Source: a virus. Taken from it: a DNA stretch of 29,776 bases. The stretch lies in the IMG/VR virus record IMGVR_UViG_3300021247_000143, positions 1-29,776 of that record; one strand, written 5' to 3'. Both the position numbers and the translations under genes were made by a program. Under the pieces are notes generated by a model. The model worked only from the letters and a program-made list of their open reading frames with translations, was not told the DNA's origin and ran no database searches. This document shows, in pieces, positions 1-9,071 of the stretch (its first letter is position 1; each line of letters begins with the position of its first letter).

Positions 1-82
1 TCCAACAACTCCCACTTATGTGAGAATGATTGGCTCTGCTGCTGGTCCTTCTATCGTTTACGTTACCCCAATCGCTTTTTAA
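1..82 (+). CDS. 3' end of an unidentified phage structural gene (partial)
   Basis: An open frame enters from the left edge (first full codon at 2) and stops with TAA at 80-82; about 26 residues are visible, ending VTPIAF. The stop codon overlaps the AAGGGGG ribosome binding site of the fibre gene that follows, so the two are probably in one late operon. Its position just before the fibre fits a head or tail structural protein, but too little is present to name it. Confidence 0.6.
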   Translation, partial: PTTPTYVRMIGSAAGPSIVYVTPIAF

Positions 83-91
83 GGGGGCTTT

Positions 92-2806
92 ATGGCTGAC
101 CCCGCCGAATCCGAAAACCAAAACTTACTGCCTGTTCAGGCATATTTTGACGTTGACGGTGAATTTCAAACCTTTATTGGTCAGGGAAAGCCGTTTTATG
201 CGACTGTGAACCCAGACCAATCAGGTCTGCACATCACAAACAGCACGATTGACAGCACGACAATCGGTGCAACTACGCCTTCAACTGGCGTGTTTACCAA
301 TGTCTCAACGACAACAGGTCAAATTGCTACGGCCCCAACGTCAAACACTGACATTGCCAACAAACAATATGTTGATGCAATTGCCCAAGGTTTAAACCCA
401 AAACAAGCTGTGAAATGCGCGACAACTGGTGCAATCACGCTGTCTGGCCTTCAAACGATTGACACATACACAACGTTGGCTGGCGACCGTGTTTTGGTTA
501 AAAACCAAGGCACAGCTTCAGAAAACGGCATTTACATTGCTGGTTCTGGCGCTTGGGTTCGATCTACCGACATGGATGTTTGGTCAGAAGTGCCTGGCGC
601 TTACACAGTCGTTGTTTTCGGTTCTGTCAATATAAACACAGCTTGGGTTTCAACATCTGCTGACACTGGCACGATTAACGTAACTCCAATCACGTTTGTT
701 CAATTTTCTGGTTCTGGAACTTATTACGCTGGCACAGGTTTAACCCTTGCGGCTAATACGTTTAGCATCACAAACACTGGCGTAACTGCTGCGACAAAAG
801 GTTCGGCATCAAAGACCGTTACGGCGACTGTCAACGCTCAAGGTCAATTGACCAGCCTGACAGACCAAGACATTGCCATTGCTGGCACTCAGATCACAAG
901 CGGTTTGGTCAGCCCTACAAACGGCGGCACAGGCGTTAACAACGGCACAAACACGCTAACTTGGAACGCAAGCTACACGCTAAACCAATCGGTTGCGTCT
1001 GGCGCTGCTCCTACGTTTGCAGGTACTAACTTCAGTTCCATTCCTAACGGTGCGCTGACAAACAGCACGATTACTGTTAACGGCTCAACTATTGCTTTGG
1101 GTGGTTCTGCAACGATTACTGCGGTAAACCCTAATGCCTTGACATTGGGAACAGGCTTATCAGGTACGTCTTACAACGGTTCAGCGGCTGTTACTGCGGC
1201 GATTGCTAACACTGGTGTCACAGCTAATTCTTACACTTACGGAAACTTTACAGTTAATGCTCAAGGTCAATTAACTGCTGCATCAAGCAATTCCACAACT
1301 GGAACTGGCAGCATTGTTTTGGCTAACGCTCCCACTGTAAGTGGCGAATGGTCTTCATTTGATTCTGTTTCTTTCAATACTTCGGCAACACCTACATCGG
1401 CTGTTGGCAAGGTTTATTGGGATGGTGGCACAACCTTAAATATTGGGATGACTACAAACGTCACTCAAAAGGTTGGTGAAGATCAGTTTTATTACATCAA
1501 AGCATCTTCAGCCATTACCAAAGGTGAAGTAATCATGTTTACAGGCTCTATTGGGGCTTCTGGCGTGATTACGGCTGCGCCAGCCACAGGGGTAACTGAT
1601 GGTGCTTACATTATGGGCGTTGCTGCTGAAAGCATTGCTAATAATGGTTTTGGATTGATTCAGTCTTTTGGTATCTTACGAAACGTAAATACTTCTGGAT
1701 ATGCTGACGGTGACATTCTTTGGTACAACCCTGCCGTAACTGGTGGACTAACAAAAACCAAGCCATCTGCTCCAAATGTCAAAGTCCAAATGGCTGCGGT
1801 TGTTAACGGCGGTTCATCTGGCGGTGGTGTTATCCAAATTCGTGTGAACTCAGGCTCTGTTTTGGGTGGCACTGATAGCAACGTTCAATTTGGAACACTC
1901 AGCAATGGTGATGTAATTGTTTACAACAGCACAGCAGGATATTGGGCTAATCAAGCACAAAGCACAATCGCGGCTGGAAGTGCAACCAATTTGGCTGGTG
2001 GTGGCGCTGGTTATGTTCCCTATCAGTCTGGTTCAGGCGCTACATCTTTTGTATCTGCTGGAACAACAGGTCAAGTTCTAACCTCAAACGGCATAAGTGC
2101 GCCAACATGGACAACGCCAGCCGCAGCTATTACGCTGACTGACGACACAACAACAAACGCAACCCGTTACCCGTTGTTTGCAGCCGCTACAAGCGGTTCA
2201 ATTTCAACAGAGTACACAAGTTCTACCAAGTACCAATTTAACCCGTCTACGGGCGTTTTAACATCAACCAGTTTTTCTGGCGCGGGTACTGGTCTTACAG
2301 GTACGGCTTCAAGCCTTTCGATTGGTGGAAATGCCGCGACTGCGACAAGTGCGACTACATCGACAAACTTGGCTGGTGGGGCAAACGGTTCTGTGCCTTA
2401 CCAAACAGGCTCAGGCGCGACCACTTACTTGGCGGCTGGAACTAACGGTTATGTGATGACATTGGCTGGCGGTGTGCCTACTTGGGCGGCTGCTGCATCT
2501 TCTGGGATTACGATTTCAGACGATACAACGACAAATGCAACCCGTTATTTGACTTTTACAAGCGCCACAACAGGCTCTGTGACAAGCGAGAACGTATCTT
2601 CTACAAAACTTCAGTTTAATCCAAGCACAGGAACATTGGGTTCAACAGTTGTAAATGCTTCAAACGGAATTTATATAAACAATAAAACTATTTCTGCGAG
2701 TTACACAATTCCTAGCGGTTCTAGTGCAATGTCCGCAGGACCAGTTACTATTTCTTCAGGCGTGACAGTCACTGTTTCTAGTGGCTCTAAATGGGTGGTA
2801 CTGTAA
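92..2806 (+). CDS. Long tail fibre protein, 904 aa
   Basis: A large Ser/Thr/Gly/Asn-rich protein typical of phage tail fibres, which bind the host surface. The N-terminal ~110 residues would attach it to the tail. A QYVDAIAQG-type segment follows at about 90-100, then beta-rich repeats with the VNAQGQLT motif, seen twice (about 247 and 390). A conserved fibre domain lies at roughly 463-590 (GEVIMFTG, DGDILWYNP). Two tandem ~90-residue repeats lie near the C-terminus, each with NLAGG, GSGAT, DDTTTNATRY and FNPSTG. The AAGGGGG ribosome binding site five bases before the ATG fixes the start. No enzymatic motif was seen. The downstream gene starts inside its stop codon (TAATG). The family assignment rests on composition and repeats; host specificity cannot be read. 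Confidence 0.85.
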   Translation: MADPAESENQNLLPVQAYFDVDGEFQTFIGQGKPFYATVNPDQSGLHITNSTIDSTTIGATTPSTGVFTNVSTTTGQIATAPTSNTDIANKQYVDAIAQGLNPKQAVKCATTGAITLSGLQTIDTYTTLAGDRVLVKNQGTASENGIYIAGSGAWVRSTDMDVWSEVPGAYTVVVFGSVNINTAWVSTSADTGTINVTPITFVQFSGSGTYYAGTGLTLAANTFSITNTGVTAATKGSASKTVTATVNAQGQLTSLTDQDIAIAGTQITSGLVSPTNGGTGVNNGTNTLTWNASYTLNQSVASGAAPTFAGTNFSSIPNGALTNSTITVNGSTIALGGSATITAVNPNALTLGTGLSGTSYNGSAAVTAAIANTGVTANSYTYGNFTVNAQGQLTAASSNSTTGTGSIVLANAPTVSGEWSSFDSVSFNTSATPTSAVGKVYWDGGTTLNIGMTTNVTQKVGEDQFYYIKASSAITKGEVIMFTGSIGASGVITAAPATGVTDGAYIMGVAAESIANNGFGLIQSFGILRNVNTSGYADGDILWYNPAVTGGLTKTKPSAPNVKVQMAAVVNGGSSGGGVIQIRVNSGSVLGGTDSNVQFGTLSNGDVIVYNSTAGYWANQAQSTIAAGSATNLAGGGAGYVPYQSGSGATSFVSAGTTGQVLTSNGISAPTWTTPAAAITLTDDTTTNATRYPLFAAATSGSISTEYTSSTKYQFNPSTGVLTSTSFSGAGTGLTGTASSLSIGGNAATATSATTSTNLAGGANGSVPYQTGSGATTYLAAGTNGYVMTLAGGVPTWAAAASSGITISDDTTTNATRYLTFTSATTGSVTSENVSSTKLQFNPSTGTLGSTVVNASNGIYINNKTISASYTIPSGSSAMSAGPVTISSGVTVTVSSGSKWVVL
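1988..2640 (+). repeat. Tandem ~90-residue repeats in the fibre C-terminal region
   Basis: Two copies, about 1988-2265 and 2366-2640, encode parallel segments containing NLAGG, VPYQ(S/T)GSGAT, DDTTTNATRY, STK and FNPSTG in the same order. DNA identity is lower than protein similarity, so the duplication is not recent. Repeated shaft modules of this sort are common in phage fibres. Confidence 0.75.
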
Positions 2807-3192
2807 TGGCTTATGGAACAGCAAACGTAGATGTGGTTCAGTCTTCAACGGCTGGAACCCCACCGCAATTTAATGATGGCAATGGTACTCAGACGGGTAC
2901 GCTGTGTCGTGCTTGGGTGAACTTTAATGGTGTAACAACAGCAGCCATTCGTGCGTCTTTTAATATTAGCAGTGTAACTAGAAACGGAACTGGGGATTAC
3001 ACGGTGAACTTCACGACTGCGCTGCCAGATGCCAACTATTCTGTTGTATTAGGTCATTATATTGATTCTTCTGCTTATCCTGGATGTGGTTTTACAACCT
3101 TAACAACAACTTCAGCAAGAGTTTTCCCTCAACGTGACACAAGTGGAAATAACGTAGATTCCACTGTGGTTTCAGTCGCAGTATTCCGTTAA
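2806..3192 (+). CDS. Fibre-tip-like protein A, 128 aa
   Basis: Small beta-rich protein with the pattern AWVNF...SFNISSVTRNGTGDYTVNF...PDANYSVVLG, the kind of module found at the C-terminal tips of phage fibres. The next gene encodes a clear paralogue, with AWVNF, NVSSVTKN, TGDYTLNF and ADANY in the same order. The frame is open from an ATG at 2791, but the ATG at 2806 overlaps the fibre stop as TAATG and is preferred. It is probably a separately encoded receptor-binding or fibre-capping protein; the exact role is inferred from position and similarity only. Confidence 0.75.
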   Translation: MAYGTANVDVVQSSTAGTPPQFNDGNGTQTGTLCRAWVNFNGVTTAAIRASFNISSVTRNGTGDYTVNFTTALPDANYSVVLGHYIDSSAYPGCGFTTLTTTSARVFPQRDTSGNNVDSTVVSVAVFR

Positions 3193-3201
3193 GGTGACAA
3201 C

Positions 3202-3603
3202 ATGACAACCATAATCAACGCATCACCTTCAAACGGATTAGTCCAGACAGCCGATGGATCTGGCGTGATGAAGCTGCAATCCAACGGCGTGACAACCAAT
3301 GCTTTAGCTTGGGTTAACTTTGACGGAACTTTATCTGGAACAATTACACCAAGGGCTAATTACAATGTTAGTTCTGTAACAAAAAACGCAACTGGTGATT
3401 ACACTTTAAATTTTACAAATGCTCTTGCAGATGCCAATTATGCCGCAGTAGGGTCTGCTAATCAGGCCCAATCAACTGCTTTATGTGATTTTTCGTTAAG
3501 AAATACACAGACTACATCAGCAGTTCAAGTGTCAACCCACCAAACAGACACATTTACTAGAACAGATGCTTCTATTGTGGCAGTTCATATCTTTGGAAAT
3601 TAA
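3202..3603 (+). CDS. Fibre-tip-like protein B, 133 aa
   Basis: Paralogue of the preceding gene: LAWVNFDG, YNVSSVTKNATGDYTLNF and LADANY line up with it, and the C-terminus ends in a similar hydrophobic strand (SIVAVHIFGN). An AAGGTG ribosome binding site precedes the ATG closely. The pair looks like a tandem duplication that has diverged, as expected for surface-exposed adhesin tips under host selection. No catalytic motif is seen. It could be a fibre subunit or an exchangeable tip. Confidence 0.75.
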   Translation: MTTIINASPSNGLVQTADGSGVMKLQSNGVTTNALAWVNFDGTLSGTITPRANYNVSSVTKNATGDYTLNFTNALADANYAAVGSANQAQSTALCDFSLRNTQTTSAVQVSTHQTDTFTRTDASIVAVHIFGN

Positions 3604-3612
3604 GGAAAAATC

Positions 3613-4017
3613 ATGGCAAACGTAATTATTTTTACAAACGACAATGGTAACGTAAGCGTATGCGTACCAACAGGCGAACTAAACATTAACGCTGTCAAAA
3701 CCAAGGACACACCTAGCCACTCAATCATCGTTCAAGATAGCGAACTGCCTCAAGCAGACAATGACTTCTTCAATGCTTGGGAGCTGGCTAATGGCGTGGT
3801 AACTGTCAATCTTGACAAAGCCAAAGAACTTACTAAAGCCCGTCTACGCGCTGAACGTGAGCCTTTGTTGGTTGCTCAAGATGTGGCTTTCCAACGTGCT
3901 TTGGAAACTGGGGCTGATACAACTGCAATCGTGGCTGAAAAACAGCGTTTGCGTGATTTGACCAATTTGGTTGATACTTGCACCACAACTGCTGAACTTC
4001 GTGCATTGGGGGTTTAA
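3613..4017 (+). CDS. Probable fibre/tail assembly-type protein, 134 aa
   Basis: The N-terminal half is beta-rich (MANVIIFTNDNGNVSV). The C-terminal half is helical and charged, with DKAKELTKARLRAEREPLL and RALETGAD followed by EKQRLRD. That helical motif recurs in small phage proteins next to fibre genes, some annotated as tail-assembly or fibre-assembly chaperone-like. It lies between fibre-tip genes, with an AAGGAAAAATC leader before the ATG, and its stop codon directly abuts the next ATG. The chaperone role is inferred from context; the domain itself is only recognised as a phage-conserved pattern. Confidence 0.6.
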   Translation: MANVIIFTNDNGNVSVCVPTGELNINAVKTKDTPSHSIIVQDSELPQADNDFFNAWELANGVVTVNLDKAKELTKARLRAEREPLLVAQDVAFQRALETGADTTAIVAEKQRLRDLTNLVDTCTTTAELRALGV

Positions 4018-4527
4018 ATGGCAATCGTTTTAGATGGCTCAAACCTAACCACAACTGGAGTTATTAATTCTGGTACTGCTGTGGCTTCTACGTCAGGCAC
4101 TAGCATTGACTTCACTGGTATTCCTGCTGGTGTTAAGCGTATCACTGTGATGATGAATGGCGTGTCTACAAGCGGCACAAGTTTGTGGTTGGTACGTATT
4201 GGTACTGGAGGAACTCCTGAAACAACTGGATATGATTCTGTTGGTAATAATGTGCAAGCAACCAACACACTTACAACATCAACTGCTGGTTTTATAGCTT
4301 ACGCAAACTTGGCATCTTATTCAGTAAACGGAACAATAGTGCTGACAAACATTTCTGGTAATACTTGGGTGTGTTCAGGTTTGATGGGAAATTCAGTTAC
4401 CTTAACTGTTCAATTTACAACCACAGGCACAAAGACTCTTGCTGGAGTGTTAAACATGGTTCGCATAACCACGGTTAATGGCACAGACACCTTTGACGCT
4501 GGTTCTATTAACATTTTGTACGAGTAA
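4018..4527 (+). CDS. Fibre-tip-like protein C, 169 aa
   Basis: Beta-rich Thr/Gly/Ser protein starting immediately after the previous stop (TAAATG). Its C-terminus, GTDTFDAGSINILYE, is a recurrent ending of phage tail or receptor-binding proteins, and the N-terminus (SGTSIDFTGIPAGVKRITVMMNG) also matches that class. It is the third adhesin-like small protein after the long fibre. It may form the tip of a second fibre or a detachable receptor-binding head. Function is inferred from motif and neighbourhood. Confidence 0.7.
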   Translation: MAIVLDGSNLTTTGVINSGTAVASTSGTSIDFTGIPAGVKRITVMMNGVSTSGTSLWLVRIGTGGTPETTGYDSVGNNVQATNTLTTSTAGFIAYANLASYSVNGTIVLTNISGNTWVCSGLMGNSVTLTVQFTTTGTKTLAGVLNMVRITTVNGTDTFDAGSINILYE

Positions 4528-4530
4528 ACC

Positions 4531-4848
4531 ATGACACATTTCAACTGGAAAATTTTAGAACTTTCAGCCGATAACGGTCAAATTACGTCTGCCAAGTACC
4601 ATTGCACCGCTTCGGAAGATGATTTATCTGTGGAAACAGAAGGTAATTGGCGGTTTGAAGCTGAAGAAAAGTCAGTCCCTTTTGCAGAAGTTACCGAAGA
4701 ACTTGTGGTGAAGTGGATTGAAGATTCTTCTGTTGTAGACGGTAAATGTGTAATAAAATCGAGGCTGGTAGAGCAGTTGCAGACATTGCAAAAACAAAAT
4801 GTTGTTGTCGCTCCGTGGCTACCTCAAATTTTCACACCGAACATTTAA
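4531..4848 (+). CDS. Conserved phage protein, DUF7936-like, 105 aa
   Basis: The protein starts THFNWKILELSADNGQITSAKY, contains the phrase ETEGNW and ends PWLPQIFTPNI, a pattern I recognise from small proteins in tail modules of many environmental phages (DUF7936-like). No function is known. It sits between the fibre-tip genes and the gp4-like gene, three bases after the previous stop, and is probably co-translated. It may be a virion or assembly factor. Confidence 0.65.
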   Translation: MTHFNWKILELSADNGQITSAKYHCTASEDDLSVETEGNWRFEAEEKSVPFAEVTEELVVKWIEDSSVVDGKCVIKSRLVEQLQTLQKQNVVVAPWLPQIFTPNI

Positions 4849-4857
4849 GGTTAGGCC

Positions 4858-5838
4858 ATGACAAAGCCAATAGACATTATTAGTCGTGCGCTAAAAGACA
4901 TTGGCGCTTTGGAAGCTGGCGAAACGCCAACGATTGAAGCGGCTCAAGATGCCTTTGAAATGATGAATGATCTTGTTGACCAATGGTCAAACGAGAACAT
5001 GATGGTTTTCAACGTCACGGAAATCATCTTTCCAGTAATTTCTGGGCAAGTTCAATATAGTCTTGGTCCATATCCAGAGACAACAAACTTCATTGGTGCT
5101 TCTTTTGAAGGCTCAATTGATGGCGACATTTTGACTGTCACAACCGTCAATTCTGGCGCTGTTGCACAAGGTCAAATCTTGAGTGGTAGCGGCATTGCTG
5201 ATGGGACAAAGATTACGTTGGAAATTACTGGTGGTGGCGGTAACGTCATTCAAGCTGGTACATATCGCGTAAACATTTCACAGACCGTTGCCGCAACAAC
5301 AATCACCGCCAATTACCAAAAGCCTTTGAGCATTGATTCTGCATTTGTGCGTATCAACACAACGTCAAACGGTCAACCAATCAACAGCGGTGGTCTGGAT
5401 TACCCGATTTCCGTATTGGCATTGCAAGACTATCAAATGATTGGTCTGAAGACTTTAAACGGTCCTTGGCCCAAGGCGATTTATTACAACCCAAATGAAG
5501 AATCAGGCAACCTGTTTGTCTGGCCTAGTCCTTCTCAGGGTGAAATGCACTTGTTTGCAAACACTTTGTTCATTCGTTACGACAGTCTTTATGAAGATAT
5601 TGTCTTGCCACAAGGCTACTCAATGGCCTTGCGTTGGTGCTTGGCAGAGCGTTTGATGCCTATGTATGGCAAGATTTCAACAACTCAAATTCAAATGATT
5701 AACGCTTACGCTGCACAAGCGAAAGCTACGTTGAAACGAACAAATATGTCGCCGCTTCAGTCTGCCCGTTATCCTGACGCTCTGTTGGTTAACAAGGCAA
5801 AAGATGCTGGCTGGATTCTTACTGGCGGTTTTATTTAA
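4858..5838 (+). CDS. P22 gp4-like head-completion / tail accessory protein, 326 aa
   Basis: Residues 1-80 ([39 protein letters not shown]) and the C-terminal helical part ([15 protein letters not shown]) match the P22 gp4 family, which binds beneath the portal and extends the tail channel after packaging. Residues about 82-152 carry an extra beta-rich module ([30 protein letters not shown]) that also occurs twice in the next gene. The extra module largely explains why it is longer than P22 gp4 (about 166 aa). The gp10-like gene follows after nine bases, the expected partner order. Confidence 0.85.
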   Translation: MTKPIDIISRALKDIGALEAGETPTIEAAQDAFEMMNDLVDQWSNENMMVFNVTEIIFPVISGQVQYSLGPYPETTNFIGASFEGSIDGDILTVTTVNSGAVAQGQILSGSGIADGTKITLEITGGGGNVIQAGTYRVNISQTVAATTITANYQKPLSIDSAFVRINTTSNGQPINSGGLDYPISVLALQDYQMIGLKTLNGPWPKAIYYNPNEESGNLFVWPSPSQGEMHLFANTLFIRYDSLYEDIVLPQGYSMALRWCLAERLMPMYGKISTTQIQMINAYAAQAKATLKRTNMSPLQSARYPDALLVNKAKDAGWILTGGFI

Positions 5839-5847
5839 GGGACTGAT

Positions 5848-7710
5848 ATGCCTGATTTTGGCTTTGTTGGACCAAGTTATGAAGCGCCAAGCATTTACCA
5901 AGATGCACAAGAGTGCGTAAATTTCTTTCCTGAAATTGACCCGTTAAAAGCGCCAGGTGAGCGTGGCGTGGTTGCTTTGTACCCAACGCCAGGTCTTACT
6001 TCAAAGATCGTTTTTCAGAATCAAGCTGAAATTCGTGGGATGCGTACATTATCTGGCGGTGATTTGATGGTCGCCGTTTGTGGTCGATATGTTTATGCCT
6101 TGACTTCTACGTTTGTGCCAACAATGGTTGGTCAGTTAAATACAGATTCAGGCAGGGTCGGAATCACGGATAACGGGATTAACGTCTACATCGTTGATGG
6201 AATTAACCGTTATACATGGCGCATTTCTAGCCCGTCTTCTGCTGTTTTTACTGGCTCAATCAGTGGCACGACTTTGACTGTCACAGCAATAACAAACGGC
6301 ACTTTGGGTATTCGTCAAGGTCTTTTCGGTCAAAGCATTTTGGTTGAAACAGTTATTACTGCACTTGGCACAGGAACTGGTGGCGTTGGAACATATACAG
6401 TTAATCGCTCACAAACTGTTGCAAGTGAGTTAATGAATTCAACATCGGTTGGCGCGGTTGTTACTGGTTCAATTACAACAACAACTCTTACTGTAACTGC
6501 TGTGATTAGCGGAACTTTGTACGTTGGTCAGACTGTGCAAGGAACAGGCATTACAACTGGAACAATCATTACGGCATTGGGAACAGGCACAGGCGGGACA
6601 GGAACTTACACAGTAAGCACAAGTCAGACGGTTGCTTCAACAACTGTTTATGCGTTGAATTGGTCGGTCTTGCCATCGTCTGATGGAGCCTTTACTGGCG
6701 CTAACACAGTTGACATTGTTGACAATTATTTTGTTTATAACAACCCAGATTCACAACAATGGGGGGCAAGCAATCTGCTTTCTCCTATTTCGTCAAATCT
6801 GAGTTTTGCTAGTAAAGACGGTTCGCCTGATGATTTGGTGGCATTGATTGCCGATCATCGTGAAGTCTATTTGATGGGTGAAAGTTCATCGGAAGTTTGG
6901 ACCGATGTGGGGGCATACCCATTCCCATTCCAACGCATCCCTGGCACTTCTACCCAACACGGCATTGCTGCGCCATATTCTGTTTCTAGATTTGGCAATT
7001 CTTTTGCTTACGTTTCACGCAACAACCGTGGTGAAGCGCAAATCATGCAAATGAATGGCTACATCCCGACAAGAATTTCAACTCACGCAGTTGAGAACAG
7101 CATTACGGGCCAGTACATTGACGATGCAATTGCTTGGACTTACCAGCTTGAAGGCCATGAGTGTTATGTTGTGACTTTCCCGACTGTGGGATTGACATGG
7201 GCTTATGACTTGGCATCAAGTATGTGGCACAAGTGGCTTTACACCAACAATCGTGGTCAATACGAGCGTCACCGTGGTAATTGTTGCGCTGCTTTCCAAG
7301 GTTCTGTCTATGTTGGCGACTATGAAAATGGTCAAATCTACAAACTAGACCGTCAAAATTACACAGACAACGGACAAACAATTCGCCGTTTGCGCCGCGC
7401 TCCACATTTGGTTTCTGACTTACAACGTCAGTATTTTGAAGAATTGCAAATCCAATTCCAGCCAGGTGTGGGCAACTCAAATGACCCAGGGCAAACGCCA
7501 CAGGCAATGCTTCGTTGGTCTAACGATGGCGGTTCAACATGGTCAAATGAGCATTGGGCTTCTATTGGCAAAATTGGCGCATACAAGAATCGTGCCATTT
7601 GGCGCAGATTGGGTTGGTCGCGTGACAGGGTGTTTGAAGTTTCTGTAACTGACCCAGTTAACGCAGTCATTGTTTCGGCAAACCTTAAAGCAAGCGGAGC
7701 AGATAACTAA
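5848..7710 (+). CDS. P22 gp10-like packaged-DNA stabilisation (tail hub) protein, 620 aa
   Basis: Resembles P22 gp10, the hub that closes the portal channel below gp4 and holds the tail needle. Conserved stretches include the N-terminal [21 protein letters not shown], a central [24 protein letters not shown], and [19 protein letters not shown]. Two tandem ~63-residue modules at about 134-194 and 204-266 ([32 protein letters not shown]) interrupt the N-terminal part. Without them the length is near the 472 aa of P22 gp10. The next gene begins within its stop (TAATG). Confidence 0.85.
   Translation: MPDFGFVGPSYEAPSIYQDAQECVNFFPEIDPLKAPGERGVVALYPTPGLTSKIVFQNQAEIRGMRTLSGGDLMVAVCGRYVYALTSTFVPTMVGQLNTDSGRVGITDNGINVYIVDGINRYTWRISSPSSAVFTGSISGTTLTVTAITNGTLGIRQGLFGQSILVETVITALGTGTGGVGTYTVNRSQTVASELMNSTSVGAVVTGSITTTTLTVTAVISGTLYVGQTVQGTGITTGTIITALGTGTGGTGTYTVSTSQTVASTTVYALNWSVLPSSDGAFTGANTVDIVDNYFVYNNPDSQQWGASNLLSPISSNLSFASKDGSPDDLVALIADHREVYLMGESSSEVWTDVGAYPFPFQRIPGTSTQHGIAAPYSVSRFGNSFAYVSRNNRGEAQIMQMNGYIPTRISTHAVENSITGQYIDDAIAWTYQLEGHECYVVTFPTVGLTWAYDLASSMWHKWLYTNNRGQYERHRGNCCAAFQGSVYVGDYENGQIYKLDRQNYTDNGQTIRRLRRAPHLVSDLQRQYFEELQIQFQPGVGNSNDPGQTPQAMLRWSNDGGSTWSNEHWASIGKIGAYKNRAIWRRLGWSRDRVFEVSVTDPVNAVIVSANLKASGADN
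6247..6645 (+). repeat. Two tandem copies of a beta-rich module inside the gp10-like gene
   Basis: The copies cover about 6247-6429 and 6457-6645 and encode the same order of motifs: [31 protein letters not shown] third, more divergent copy lies in the gp4-like gene at about 5101-5313. Codons differ between copies, so divergence is substantial. Confidence 0.8.
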
Positions 7711-7952
7711 TGTCAAACGGTCTTTACACTACGCCGCAAATCAACCCATATCCACAAAGCGAGTTTTTGGATGTGGCAAGTAAACGCCCAACTAGGGCGT
7801 GGCAACAGTTCTTTTTGAACATCATCAACTTTTCGTCTTCAGCAACGGCAACCACGCAATCTGGTGGCCCGTCTTTGCCTGCAAACCCTGTTGGTTTCAT
7901 AAACATTTCTGTAAATGGTCAACCTTTTAAGGTTCCCTATTACAATCCATGA
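7710..7952 (+). CDS. Small phage structural-region protein, 80 aa
   Basis: Starts in the stop codon of the gp10-like gene (TAATG). Contains TRAWQQFFLNIINF, a phrase common in small proteins next to gp10 genes of environmental podoviruses, and a proline-rich C-terminus ending VPYYNP. It could be a trimeric needle- or fibre-attachment peptide, but no domain is recognised. The tight overlap argues for co-translation with gp10. Confidence 0.65.
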   Translation: MSNGLYTTPQINPYPQSEFLDVASKRPTRAWQQFFLNIINFSSSATATTQSGGPSLPANPVGFINISVNGQPFKVPYYNP

Positions 7953-7953
7953 T

Positions 7954-8304
7954 ATGAATATCTCAAACATTGCTGCACAAAGATTAGGCACTTTCGAGTG
8001 TGATTTAGGCACTGTTCATCATTTTTCTGATGGTATTTATGCTAAAGAAATGCTGATTCCCAAGGGATATGCAGCAATTAGTCACAAGCACAACTATTCA
8101 CATTTGAGCATTTTGTCAAGTGGCAAAGTGATTGTGAGGACAGATGATTTTGAAAAAGAATATACAGCACCAGCTTGCATTGAGATCAAGGCTGGAATCA
8201 ATCACATGATTGAGGCGTTGGAAGATGCTGCGTGGTTTTGTGTTCATGCAACTGAGGAAACAGATGTTTCAAAGGTTGATGAAGTCTTAATTCAGGAGAA
8301 ATAA
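7954..8304 (+). CDS. Cupin-like phage protein, 116 aa
   Basis: A single beta-barrel cupin is suggested by the run LIPKGYAAISHKHNYSHLSIL, SGKVIVRTD, CIEIKAGINHMIEALEDAAWFCVHAT. It shows the HxH...G(x)5-type metal-site arrangement and a later HMIEA histidine. The frame opens at 7915, but the ATG at 7954, two bases past the previous stop, is preferred because it avoids a 38-base overlap and allows coupling. Small cupins of this type occur among virion genes of aquatic phages with unknown role. Ligand and metal are unknown. Confidence 0.65.
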   Translation: MNISNIAAQRLGTFECDLGTVHHFSDGIYAKEMLIPKGYAAISHKHNYSHLSILSSGKVIVRTDDFEKEYTAPACIEIKAGINHMIEALEDAAWFCVHATEETDVSKVDEVLIQEK

Positions 8305-8306
8305 TT

Positions 8307-9062
8307 ATGCCTATTGGAGCAGCGTTAGCCATAGCTGGTGGAAGCATTGTTAGTGGTTTGATTGGTGCTAATGCCGCTGAAAATGCAGCAAACACGCAAG
8401 CTGGAGCCGCACAACAATCTGCCGCAATGCAGAAGGCAATGTTTGATATTCAGAACCAACAGCAAGCGCCTTACCGCGAAGCTGGTTATTCTGCGTTAAA
8501 TGACATAGCAGGACTAAAGCCATATCTGACGCGCCAATTCACGCCAGAAGATTTTGCCGCAGGCATTGACCCTGGCTATGCGTTCCGCCTAAAAATGGGT
8601 CAAGATCAAGCAATGCGTCAGGCCAATTTAGGTGGTGGCACTATTGGTGGAAATGCTTTGGCTGGTTTGCAAGACTACACACAAGGCCAAGCAAGCCAAG
8701 AATATGGCAATGCGTTTAATCGTTTCCAAACTCAACGTGGAAACATTTACAACACATTGGCTGGAATTGCTGGATTGGGTCAAACATCACTTGGTCAAAC
8801 TGGTCAAATGAGTACGCAAACAGCATCAAATGTTGGCAATGCAATCTCTAACGCTGGTTCTGCTCAAGCTGCTGGAACCGTTGGCGCTGCAAATGCAATT
8901 GGTAGTGGAATCCAAGGCGCTGGAAATGCTTATTATTTAAGCAATCTGTTAAAGCCACAAGCAACAACAAACCCAAGCAATTTAACTTATACGCCTTCAG
9001 GCGGTAATGTTGGACCTGTTGATTACAGTTTGCCATCACAGTCTTTGACTTTGAAAACATAA
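8307..9062 (+). CDS. DNA-ejection (injection) protein, P22 gp7-like, 251 aa
   Basis: An Ala/Gly/Gln-rich protein with a hydrophobic N-terminal helix (ALAIAGGSIVSGLIGANAAENAAN), then QQQAPYREAGYSAL and FTPEDFAAGIDPGYAFRLKMGQ. That sequence order is typical of phage DNA transfer proteins, which leave the capsid with the DNA and help it cross the envelope. It is the first of three genes in the classical three-protein ejection block. The ATG is two bases past the cupin stop, preceded by AGGAGAAATAAT. Confidence 0.8.
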   Translation: MPIGAALAIAGGSIVSGLIGANAAENAANTQAGAAQQSAAMQKAMFDIQNQQQAPYREAGYSALNDIAGLKPYLTRQFTPEDFAAGIDPGYAFRLKMGQDQAMRQANLGGGTIGGNALAGLQDYTQGQASQEYGNAFNRFQTQRGNIYNTLAGIAGLGQTSLGQTGQMSTQTASNVGNAISNAGSAQAAGTVGAANAIGSGIQGAGNAYYLSNLLKPQATTNPSNLTYTPSGGNVGPVDYSLPSQSLTLKT

Positions 9063-9071
9063 GGAAAAATC

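Noticed and set aside
5101-6645. CRISPR-like repeats
   Set aside because: The repeats are coding protein modules with variable codons, not short identical repeats with spacers; no cas gene is present.
7103-7507. 134-aa minus-strand open frame
   Set aside because: Shadow of the gp10-like gene; Cys/His-rich by reverse reading of common codons.
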